Below, one piece after another: positions 23,542 to 33,464 of a stretch of 64,000 nucleotides of DNA (position 1 is its first letter; every line of letters starts with the position of its first letter). The notes beneath the pieces were generated by a model. That model searched no databases. It had not been told where the DNA came from and saw nothing but the letters and a program-made list of their open reading frames with translations. The DNA lies in NCBI GenBank assembly GCA_016584495.1, contig WAID01000006.1, positions 2,232,001 through 2,296,000 of the forward strand. The letters are read 5' to 3'. The stretch comes from Celoporthe dispersa. Its lineage: Eukaryota; Ascomycota; Sordariomycetes; Diaporthales; Cryphonectriaceae. Both the position numbers and the translations under genes were made by a program.

Positions 23542-25565
23542 TTATGACCTCGCATCCGACGACTCCAGCCTCCTCGTCGGCAACAGCGCCGTGCTCACCA
23601 CACACCCCAGCGTAACCCCACCGGCAAGATACAACACCGCATTCACGTTCCCATCCCCTGCCGTCCCCTCACCATACAGGCTCTGCGCGATCAGGGGGCT
23701 CACGATCCCAAACAGCCTGCCCCAGAAACTAGCCACCCCACAGGCCGTTCCGCGGACCGGCGCGGGAAAGGCCTCAGGGGTCCAACCGTACAGCACGGCG
23801 TTGAACATGGACTGAAAAAAGTACTCCATGGTGAAAAGCCCGAGGTTCTTGGCGACGGTGTCGACGGTGGAGAAGAGGATGATGGAGAGACCCATGAGGG
23901 CGGAGGAGATGGTCATTGTCCACTTGCGGCCAAGGCGGGGGGTCCGGTACATGACGGAGCCGGTGAGGACACCTAGGATTCCCGGGGCGTAGGTGTAGAT
24001 GTAGGAGGCATAGGTGAAGGAGAGGGATCGGGAGGCGGATCCGTTCTTGAGGGCAAGGATGCGAGGGAGATAGAAACCTGAGGAGTGGTGGTGGTGATAA
24101 TAGTTATCAGCAAGGTGTGTGTCTTCCAGAACAAATAGTTGTGTGGCAGGCAAGTATACTCACCAGCAACAGTGAAACCCCAAAAGTCCATGATATACGT
24201 CAGCCACACCAGGATAGTCAGCCTCGCCATACCTACGCTCGAGAACAACATCCTATATCGATCCATTCCGCTCACCACCTTCTTCTTGGTCGGCTTTATC
24301 CGCTTGAACGTGCTCACCCCGCTGCTCAGCATATTCCCGCTCAGCGTGCGCTTGAAGACTACCCGTGTCCCCCCGGCCCGCCCTCCGACGCATCCTGTCT
24401 GCTAGGAGGATTGGTGGGCTGGCCACTACTACCGGGAAAGGTACTCGTCCCTGTCTTGAGCGCCTCGAACGCCGCCAGGCTCAGGTGGCACTCGCGCCCG
24501 TTGATCCTGGCAATGTGCTGCACGACACGGATAGCTTCCTCGTCTTGGCCCTGACAGATGAGAAACTTGGGCGACTCGCGGAACCGAAACACGAGAAAAC
24601 GCAGACAGAATACGGCCAGGGTGATACCGCCGAGTGTGAAGAGGAGATACCGCCAGCCCATGTTGTTGCTGCGTCCACAGCACGGCGCACCGGGTGCGAG
24701 CTCTTTGGCTGCGCAGCTGGGAAGAGGGTTGGCTTCGGAGAAGTTGGGGCTGCAGGACATGGTCGGGATGAAGCCAAAGGCGATGGCGGAGCAGATGACC
24801 ACGCCGATGGGCTGGAAGATAGAGAGGGCTGCGAGGAGGAACCGCTTGTTCTGGGGGATGAACTCGAGAGTGATGGTGGTGTCGATGGGGATGTTGCCGC
24901 CGACTCCGAACCCGACGAACGCCGTCAGGACCAGGAACGTGGTGTAGTTGTTGGAAGCGCCTAGGCATAGGCCAAAGACGGAGGAGAAGAGGCAGGTCAG
25001 GTTGAATGCCCACCTTCGACCTGGACGAAGAATTCATGAGCAGGTAGTCAGCCATCTTTTAGCTTTCCGGAATACAAAACACAGCTCCGGATGAGAATGA
25101 TGACGGCACAGAGGATTCACACATACCAACCCAATCACTCATGGCACCCCAGACGAACGCCCCGGCTGTCAGCCCCGCGTTGAAGCTCGTCGAGATGTTC
25201 CCGCTCTCACCATTACCAAACCCCAGCTCCTGCTGAAGCGGACTCAGCGTCAGCCCAAAGGCCTGCGCCCACAGCAGGTCCAGCATGTACCCAAACCCGC
25301 AAAGGCCCCAGATATACCACTGGTACCTCCCCATCCCCATGGCGTCGATCTCACGGTTCACCAGGACGCACTTCTTGTCGTAGAGGCTCAGCCCGTCCAG
25401 GCCTGGGTCCGCGGCCAAGACTGCGGCGGGCGAGTACGACCGCGACGTGTTATAGTCGGCTTCTTCTTCCTCTGTCGGAGGAAGGACCCTGGTGGGCGTG
25501 ACGACTGAGGCCTTTTGGTCGGAGGCATCTTCCTGATAGGGATCAGGTTGGCCGTGGCTGGCCAT
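23542..25565 (-). CDS. MFS transporter, SV2/SVOP-like, with a break or mini-intron
   Basis: Exons 25127-25565, 24164-25020 and 23542-24077 (minus). An N-terminal acidic cytoplasmic part is followed by transmembrane segments: RYQWYIWGLCGFGYMLD (TM1), AGAFVWGAMSDWVGRRWAF (the MFS loop 2-3 signature, restored by the first splice), GFGVGGNIPIDTTITLEF, a long central loop, then MARLTILVWLTYIMDFWGF and the C-terminal half with YGWTPEAFPAPVRGTACG. This layout fits the sugar-porter-like SV2/SVOP group; the substrate is unknown. In the central loop near 24355-24385 the frame shifts by one base next to a G6 run. A 41-nt intron (GTAGTC to GAGCAG, about 24317-24358) would also restore the frame exactly to 596 aa but is very short. 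The start at 25565 is the first ATG after a TATATA element at 25681-25686. Confidence 0.85.
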
Positions 25566-25680
25566 GCTGAGAAGGGGCACAGTGGCTTCGTCGCTAGAGA
25601 GGGGATCCACCTTGGCGGTCTGTGGAGGGAGATGTTATGATAGCAGAGGAGAGATGGTTTCTCCTCTGTTGGGTATGATG

Positions 25681-25686
25681 TATATA
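25681..25686 (-). promoter_or_regulatory. Candidate TATA element for the MFS gene
   Basis: TATATA on the minus strand lies about 116 bp upstream of the chosen ATG (25565). This is a motif match only. It supports a downstream start rather than the ATG near 25800. Confidence 0.3.
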
Positions 25687-26700
25687 AGCTAGAGACTCGC
25701 CGTCGAGGGAAATCACGGCGAGAGATAGGTGACGCCTGGTGGACGACGTAGGTGGCAGTGGGTGCATCTGGGCTCACCAGGCTGGGTCTCGGTATCGCAT
25801 TCGCATCTAAGTAGGATGTGCTGAAAGGAGTGAGGTTCCTGTACAGTAATTAATTCCTCGCGTTTCTATAATTCATGTACACAAGCACACGATCTCCTGT
25901 ACACCTCCAAGAGAGATCGAGTATTGTCAGTGTCAGGGCTCGGATCCAAGGCGCCTGAAGCACTATCCGCCAATCAGTAGACTCGATTTCCATGACGTGA
26001 GGCTAAAGTCTTCAGTGCGCCACGAGGTATTTGATTCCTTAGCAAGCTTAGCTGCTCATGCGGTCCACGCCGGTGATCTGCCGCGGGACGCCGTTTGCAC
26101 TGGTGCGACGACTCCCAAGTGTTGATCGTAAAAAAAAAAAAAATAATACTCTACGTCATGACTTGAGAGCCTGCGCGGCTGTGCTAAGAAATCGAGCACC
26201 CGCACAACTTTGGAGTCTGCTAGCCGTTGCAAGCCGTTGAGACGTGAAGGTAGGATTCCCAGTCCCAGGGACAGAATGGATGGGTTCGTTGTTGATGATG
26301 TTAACGAGGAAAGGTCCGCTAGATAGTGCTAATTAGCCCTAAGGAGATCCCTTGTAAGCACTGTAGCCTCTGTTGCTCGCTCCCTCCTGTCCACACACGC
26401 TGGTCATGAAGTCTTCAGTTTCTTGCCCTTCTGTGATGTCGTGCCCTGATATTCAACTTGGTGATAAGCAGACCATAGGAATCAGTATCCTGGTCTCAAA
26501 ATTCCGGTCCACCTCCCAGTGCTGCTTGTTCACGAGAGGTACTGGTGAATAACCACGTTCAGGTCCGAGTGAAGAAAAGAGTCAACACCGAGCTCCACAG
26601 TAGCATCGTTCCAGCCAGCTCGGACCCCGCTGACATCTTCGTGCTCCTCCTCATGGCGACCCCTCGCGAGTGCGTCGAGCAGGCGTCACCCGCGCGTTTT
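25687..26700. other. Intergenic, no supported gene
   Basis: Upstream region of the MFS gene and 3' flank of the Rossmann-fold gene. A13 near 26130-26142. No coding signal seen. Confidence 0.6.
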
Positions 26701-27600
26701 TCAGAGCCCAAGTCCAAGTCCAGCCTTGAGAGGTGTGATGCCCATCGTCTGCCACAGCTCCCTGGTGTCGTAGCAGCGCCCCAGCGCCTCCATCGACCGG
26801 GGCAGCGCCCTCACACCCTCTTCCTCCATGAGCTCGTGAACCCATCGTGCCTGCTTGGTAGGCTCCGTAACGAGCTTCGCGCCCTGGTCCTTCGCGCCCT
26901 CAGCCCATCCAGCGAAAAGACTCCACCAGTCATACACGAACCCATCCGTCACCATCCACCGCTGGCTCCTGCCGACCTTTTCCCACCCGCCCTTGTCGCT
27001 CCGTCTCATCACCGCCAAGATGACACGCGCCACATCGACCCCATGGATCATATGCAGACTCCTCTTCGCCCTAACATTGTCCTTGCTCGCCGCCACGCGG
27101 TCAACCCAATGTCGCATGTCCCTGTCTCCGCCCCATAGCCCGGCGAGGTTGAGCACGCAGCCCCCCAGCCCCAGCAGCTCATCCTCCGCCACAGCCCTCG
27201 CGCCCGAGCTCTCGTACGGGCTCCTCCGGTCCATCCATGGCGCCTGTGACGGGTCGTCCTGCCAGATCCCCGAGCTGCCGAGCTGGATGAAGCGGAACTG
27301 GCCCTCCTCCGCCCCGCCGTGCGTCGCCGTGTAGATGCGCGCGAGGAGCTCGCTCTGGCCTTCGCCCTTGAGCGGGAAGACGATTAGGACATGACGCGCC
27401 CTAGGGAGGCTGGCGAACGAGGCTCTGAGGTCGGACTCGGGGGTGGAGGGGTCGAAGGTCCACTTGAGCGTCGGGTGTCCTGCTACTCGGCGGCCGTCGG
27501 ATGTGGTGGCTGCGAAGAGGAGCTTGTGTTCCGTGAGAAGAGGGATCAGGAAGGTTGCGGTCCAGCCTGCGCCGAGGATGAGGATGTCTAGTTCCTGCAT
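26701..27600 (-). CDS. NAD(P)-binding Rossmann-fold protein (atypical SDR-like), 299 aa
   Basis: A single exon with ATG at 27600 and TGA at 26701-26703. The N-terminus DILILGAGWTATFLIPLL is a dinucleotide-binding beta-alpha-beta with a G-x-G-W pattern. Next come WTFDPSTPESDL and HVLIVFPLKG, then a mid-domain FIQLGSSGIW where SDRs carry the catalytic Ser. Further on are DRRSPYESSGARAVAEDEL and an HGVDVARVILAVM helix typical of atypical extended SDRs acting on nucleotide-linked or small substrates. A clear YxxxK is not evident, so catalysis is uncertain. No signal peptide or membrane span. It lies on the same strand as the MFS gene and the GH43-like gene, but each seems to have its own promoter. 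Confidence 0.8.
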   Translation of the reverse strand: MQELDILILGAGWTATFLIPLLTEHKLLFAATTSDGRRVAGHPTLKWTFDPSTPESDLRASFASLPRARHVLIVFPLKGEGQSELLARIYTATHGGAEEGQFRFIQLGSSGIWQDDPSQAPWMDRRSPYESSGARAVAEDELLGLGGCVLNLAGLWGGDRDMRHWVDRVAASKDNVRAKRSLHMIHGVDVARVILAVMRRSDKGGWEKVGRSQRWMVTDGFVYDWWSLFAGWAEGAKDQGAKLVTEPTKQARWVHELMEEEGVRALPRSMEALGRCYDTRELWQTMGITPLKAGLGLGL

Positions 27601-28100
27601 TGTATGCCCTGCAAGGGTTTGGCACGAGGTAGTCACTGATGTGAGAGATGTTCTGCTGCGGGTGCTGGGAAGTGGGGAAGGGAAGGTTGTGGCGTGGGAC
27701 GACTCTGTTGTTGGGAAGAAGACATTTTAGATTAAACTTCACGGCGCGGCCCGCTCGACTCAGTGCACGTGGGGTTGAGACCATTCTCGCGCCGACGAAC
27801 ACGAATTTTAACACATGTATATTTTTACAAGGAAGAAGAAGAAGAGCAAGAAGAGTAAGAAAGCTTCCTGTGAAAAGCAGCAGCGAGATTATTTTCTGGG
27901 AACTGGGTCTCAATATGCGTATGTGGCTTCTGGCATTGCTCTCAAGGCGCTCTCGGGCACCATGACTGCTGACTTGGACGAGATGCGGAAAGGCAGAGGG
28001 AGTCGACAAGTCTTTTGCAATAATTCGAAATGATATCAATTGATTATTTGCATTTTTTGCCCCCCGCATAAAAAGTCCTAAAGGCACACAGTCTCCACAC
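27601..28100. other. Intergenic, no supported gene
   Basis: About 500 bp between two minus-strand genes, with an AAG-rich stretch near 27830-27860. Nothing further is seen. Confidence 0.6.
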
Positions 28101-30304
28101 CTAGACTACTGTCGAAAAGAACTTGATCCCCTTCCCATGTCTAACCTGGACGGGGCTCAAATTGCCCTGCAGCCCGCGGTACGAGTTTTGACCAGACCCT
28201 TGCTGAAATGCGACTTGTCCAGAGGGGGTCTTGGTGCTGCACTTGGAAGCACCAGTGTTGTACTCCAGATGGCAGAACGGGATCAGGTTCGACGAGCTTC
28301 CCGGCGTGCTGGACCCGGCCTCGGTGATGTAGAAACCTAGGTTGTCTCCCTTCGCAACGGTAGCATTCAGGGGCACCTTCATCGCCTTGAACGACGTGCC
28401 TATTTGTGCGGACGTGAAAGTGGCTGACCCCAGTTGCTCGAAGGTGTACCTTGGAGGAGGGAAAATGTCCATGTTAGCTGCCAATAAGAAGTGAGAGCGT
28501 GTAGGGAGCGGTGGGAACTCACGAGGGCGCGACGAGATCCATCAGAGTGCTGAAGCGGAACACCACAATCTCAACATCGACCGATTGATTTCCAGCGGCG
28601 ATATTGACCGTGGCCGAGGTGAGGGTTCCGTCCTTGGAGTTGGTCCAGGTCTGCATCACTCGTTGGTAGAGGTCGGTGTCGCACACAGGTGCATACTGTT
28701 GTTAGCCGTAGAGCGTCAGCATTAAAAAGTGAATATCTCAAATGACGGCGGTGATTATTCTCACATCAGCGAATCTCGGAGACAGATCTGCGGCCTCCGT
28801 CAATGCTCCGGCATCAGCTGCTCCGTCTCCCAAAGTAAACGGGACGGTGTAGTGGGCATCAGCAGAGCAGTCTAGATCTTGAACACTGCCGTCCTTGTTG
28901 AATCGAAGCGGCTGGAAAAAATGGCCAGAGAAACTGATCCGAGGTCCGCCGGCTGTGGGGTTTCCGACCTAGTCAGTGATATTACTCTCAAGTGCTGCGA
29001 GGTTTAAGTGACCTACGAGTTGTGGTAGCATGCCAGACATAAGTTGTCTCGTTCGTCTCGGGATCAGTAAGAGGCAAAACACCCTCTACCTGACCACCAC
29101 AGTCATAGCCAGAGATGATTTGGCGCTCCCAGGGCCCCGAGAGGGATGCTGATCGATATACGACACCAACGCTTCCAGAGCAGAAGCCACACGTGTTGCT
29201 GGCCACGATATCTAAGCCAGTATGTCAATATCAGATTCCATCATATATTTAAGGCTCGGCTGCACTGACAATAGATGCCATTGCGCACAAACAAGTCTGG
29301 AGACTCAGTCTGTTGGTCTACCAAGTCAAATGCGGCAGAAGTCACATTGGTACTTGTTTGTGTTGTGTTCAGCTGCGACTTTGTTAGAAATGTCTCTCCA
29401 AAGAGTACTATAACCATGTCTAATCACGGCACGTACAAAGTCATCCGTCAAGGGAGAGATGTGCATTGTCTGGAAGATCGGCGGCCAGAGACTCCCAGCA
29501 CGTGGATCCGCAAAGTTGAGAACAGACCATATCAGGTATGCCGTATTGCCTGAAACAGAGAGAGAGAAAGATCAATCAGCATACCGATGTCTCTGGAGCA
29601 TTTCATGGTCTCAACATACCAATCGTGACGACCGATTCATCTGCTGGCTGCAGGCCAGTGAATTGGGGGTCCAATGCTGCTACGCCTGCAACTTTAAACG
29701 GGGCGTTTGGAGCTGAAGATGTGGCGACCGTATACCCAGTTCCTAAGTTGGACCAAAGCACGTATTCCTGGGTGTCCTCATTATAGATGACGTGTGGACG
29801 TCCGCCAGTGTCCTGACCTGAAGATAAGGTGCCCTCGAATTTCCTATGTCCAAGTCTCGCGTTAGATTCCTGGTGAAAGAGGCTGTATGAAAGCTCAACT
29901 AACCAATTGATCAAGTCAACAGATGAGTAGCAGAGCAGAGGCGTCTCGGAGCTCCCGGCACTTGTCGTGAAATCCAGGCCGTATGAGTAGTACCTATTCT
30001 CTGTAGAGAGGCGACGACTTCATTAGCGACATATGCTACCACAGAAATCATACGATGAATCTTTCTTACCGAAATCTAGATATCAAATCGATCAGCTATA
30101 TGGTCATTGATGTTACGTTCGAGGTGCAAGGAGCTGACAGTAGATTTTCAAGGCATAGGAACTAATGTGATTCCCATCAACATCAAACAAGAACCGATTG
30201 GCGCCATGAAACGTAATTTCGCCAGAGTCTTTTGCGTCCACTATTATCGTCATCAAAGCCAAAACGAGTGCCCCCAGGAGGACGGTGAGGAGTCTTTGCG
30301 CCAT
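28101..30304 (-). CDS. Secreted GH43-like five-bladed beta-propeller protein, 537 aa
   Basis: Ten exons on the minus strand: 30139-30304, 30070-30075, 29904-30000, 29620-29843, 29437-29549, 29270-29372, 29017-29211, 28765-28952, 28523-28695 and 28101-28449. They sum to exactly 538 codons and stay in frame through every join. A signal peptide (MAQRLLTVLLGALVLALM) is followed by LFDVDGNHISSYALK and YYFENRYYSYG, the blade-1 pattern of GH43-type enzymes. Next are GGRPHVIYNEDTQEYVLWSN, ALDPQFTGLQPAD, and TESPDLFVRNGIYYIVASN, where the Glu matches the GH43 general acid. A C-terminal beta-rich module ends GIKFFSTVV. GH43 enzymes act on arabinans, xylans or galactans; the substrate here is unknown. 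The His-Gly motif usual after D-x-x-G-x-x-I is absent, so activity is uncertain. Exon 2 would be only 6 nt. Confidence 0.82.
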
Positions 30305-31606
30305 TGTCAAAGCCTGTGAAGAGACGCAAAAGGTGATTAAGTCGTCAACCTTGCTCTTTTTTCCTCTCAACTGTCACAGAATAAAAACAAGCTCTCCAAC
30401 ACCGCGAGATCATCACCGTAAGTTCCAACCCAGTCAATATCAATACAACCGCATGTATACTGCCGTATGTGTCGGCCACCCGGGTTATCCGGACACCCCA
30501 GCATCGAGTACCCCATGGGGTCGGAACCAAGTTCCGCTTTAGATGTGAACTGGGGCCAACTTTGCGGGGTATGGACTTCAATCGCGTCGATCTATGCTGT
30601 CTCGTGATAATTTCAGCCAGGATAAATATCAAGGATCTCTCAGCTTAAGCCCTCGGCGGGACCTTCACGCTAAGCAGACCAAGGTTGTTGGGAGCGGCTT
30701 TTCCACACACGCGAACGCCTCTTCTCGGGAACTCCACGATAGTTGTTGACATGTGGATAATTACAGAACATAGTAAGCTAATATGAAAGTTTTGCTTGCC
30801 TTCATATCATCGGAGCGTAGATAAGAGATCCGATGGCTTGAATGAGGCTTCTCACCTTATTCGAAAATGAAATAGCCATTCTGCTGGCGAGCCTCTTCTT
30901 GTTGAGGGATGCTGACAAAAGCCGAAGTTTTGCACTTAATTACACATGGTACTATGTTCTTTGAAAGATTTGCCATATCATGTTATTGTCGTGTCCTCGG
31001 CCAAAATATTACCATTTATAGCTGTGTCCGTGTATCCTTGGCCTTGAACGTCGGGAGACTGAAGTTGGGTCCGACGGGACTGATTGTGAAGCTTCAATAC
31101 TTAATTACTGCAACTTGGGCACTTGATTCTACCACCTCTATTTGCTCAACCCAGAGACAACAATCATTAGAGTCCACTGCCTTTTTTTTTTTTAATTTTT
31201 AATTTATTTATTTGTGGCTTACGCAGATCTTATGCACCGCAAAGAAAGTACGATGAATACGTTCCTGGGAAGATCACAGCTGAGGGCCAAAAGGACCCTC
31301 TCAAGATTTTCAATGCCCATTTTGTTTCGTACGTTCATCCAAGAAATGATTGAAAAGGCTCTTCTCTCTCACACGCGCATACGTATATATTCCAGCCTGT
31401 CCCAACCTCATACAGCCTCATACACTTGACCGATACAGTTACATAGAGTTAGAAAACGTATTCGAATGAGCGATTAACCAAACTTGAGTAGTAACGTGTC
31501 AGGAATCTGATTTCTGTACCCAGAATTCATGCTATGTACAAGAAGAAAATCTGCAAGGGACACCATGGGTATTCAACCACCCAATGTTTCGGTGATCTCA
31601 AGCAAT
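30305..31606. other. Intergenic, no supported gene
   Basis: A/T-richer sequence between two minus-strand genes for secreted proteins, with T12 and an AT-rich patch at 31182-31215. It should hold the GH43-like promoter. No ORF with coding character. Confidence 0.55.
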
Positions 31607-33464
31607 CTACAGACTGCGGCGCTTCAGCTGGGGGGCCGATGCAGAATCGGCAGCACCAATGATCTTCTCGACTGCCTTCTCGGCAACGACCATGGTGATG
31701 GCCTGAGTGTTTCCAGTGGGAAGATCTGCGTGGATACTAGAGTCCACAATGTGCAAATTGTCCATGCCCCACACTTTAACGTCCTCTGCGCTCACTACGG
31801 AAGTCCTCTCATCCGTGCCAATGTTGGCAGTTCCAAGATAGTGGTCACCCTGCGAGTATGAGGACAGGATGTACGACACATTTGTGTACCCCTCAGCCAG
31901 CTCCCAGCCTTCGTAGGAAGACATGCTGTCTAGCATCTCCTCGATGAAGATGGTCGCACCCTCCTTATCGCCGGCATCTCGGAGGTAAGGCTTCTGAGTG
32001 TACGTGACGTCGCCATTGGAGCTGATGCCCATTGCTCCAGAAGAGGTCGCGCCGTGGGTCAGGTACCCCTTGATGAGGAAGAGACCTGGGCCCTGAGGGC
32101 TGACTGAGCCCTGATAGTAGCGAGTAATGTTATCCGAGGCAACATTGGAGGTCCAAAAGACCATACGGTGGTAACCCTGCGCCAGAACACCAGAGCTTGC
32201 GCTCTCGTATAGGTCGATATCGGTGGTATCGGTGCCATCGACGACGGTGGTGACGTTGAAGGCAGTCCAGTTGTCAGGAGTCTGAACGTAGAAGGTGAAG
32301 ATGGGGTGGTCCTTGATAGCCTGTCCGACAGGAAGCTCGATCCAATCTTCCATGGGCGGCAGCGTAATGCCGGTCGTGCCATTGGCGACAGTCTCGATCT
32401 GGTCGACAGGGCCGATACCAGAGTTGAAAAGAATCCGGGGTGTTCCCCAGGGACCAGCAGCCAGAATGACCCTGCCACCCTCGTTCAAGCTCACAGTCTG
32501 GATGGCACCGGACTCAGTCTCGAACTCAACACCAGTAGCCTGGCTTCCGTCCCGGATGACGCGACGGACAGTGGAGTTCAGCTGGTAGGAGAAGTTGTCG
32601 AGCTCCTCGGCCAGGGGCAGGTAGGTTCTCAGGGGGCCGATGCGCTTCTGGTTGCCGATATCCCAGTTCGGGTAACTGTAGGCCTTGGTCTTCTTGTTTG
32701 GCTCCGCGCTCGAGTTGACGGACGACCAGCCTTGGCTGTCAAGGAATCTGGAAACGGTCTCGTACATTCCTTGGTCATAACGCTTGCCGTCCTTGCTTGG
32801 TAACGAGGTTCCTGGATTTAGACTCCAGACTCGATCGGCCGCCTCCGCCATATCATCCCACTTCCAACCAATGGGCCACTTGTCGTCGAAGTCATGCTCA
32901 GGAGGATGTGGGAATACCATATCTATATTTACGTACGTTAACATCCATCCCAGTGTGCCCATTCATCTTGAACGGGAGATACATGATCTTATGAGTTCAG
33001 AACAAGGTAGTATCATATGGTTTGTATACAGAACCATAAAGTAAGGAACCACATACAGTTTATAGAAGCACCACCCCCGAAGACGCAGGAGGCGTAAACG
33101 TCTGGAGTATCAGCGCACAGGTATGCGCTGAAAAGGGCCTCATCGCCGACATTATAGTCGGCCACTGCAGTCGAAAGACCAGGCACATCAATTGGCGTGA
33201 GGCTGTCGTTCCAGCCCACTGTCCCGACGGCACCTGTTTGAATGGTAGGGCCCTGTCCACGGGATAGCAGAAGCACGCTCTTGCTAGAAGACTGTGCAAG
33301 GCGCGTGGCGGCGACGATTCCTGAGGACCACCGCCCACAACGATGTAGTCGTAGCCAGTCGTGTTGCTGGAGGTAAGTCTGGCAGTCGAGTTCCTTGCGT
33401 AAAGTGCCGACGTGTTGCTGAAGGGCGCAGCAGCCGCGAGGGTGCTAGTGAGAAGACCACGCAT
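31607..33464 (-). CDS. GMC oxidoreductase, cellobiose-dehydrogenase-like flavoprotein (AA3), one frameshift
   Basis: Exons 33057-33464 and 31607-32922 (minus), about 574 aa when the frame is restored. A short hydrophobic start (MRGLLTSTLAAAAPFS) suggests secretion. The FAD motif YDYIVVGGGP sits near residues 38-48, then GIVAATRLAQ and SVLLLSRG. The splice yields GGGASINYMVF, the second GMC signature region. Further on are GGRVILAAGPWGTPRILFNS, LPVGQAIKDHP, and near the end GDHYLGTANIG and DNLHIVDSSIHADLPTGN, giving the His/Asn catalytic pair of the cellobiose-dehydrogenase group. No cytochrome domain is present. Such enzymes oxidise sugars and can feed electrons to lytic monooxygenases or quinones. 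The frame is broken by one missing base near 33315-33330, inside the FAD motif between GGGP and GIVAA. Confidence 0.88.

Noticed and set aside
24365..24964. A 199-codon plus-strand frame
   Set aside because: It is antisense to the second exon of the MFS transporter, whose motifs are clear on the other strand.
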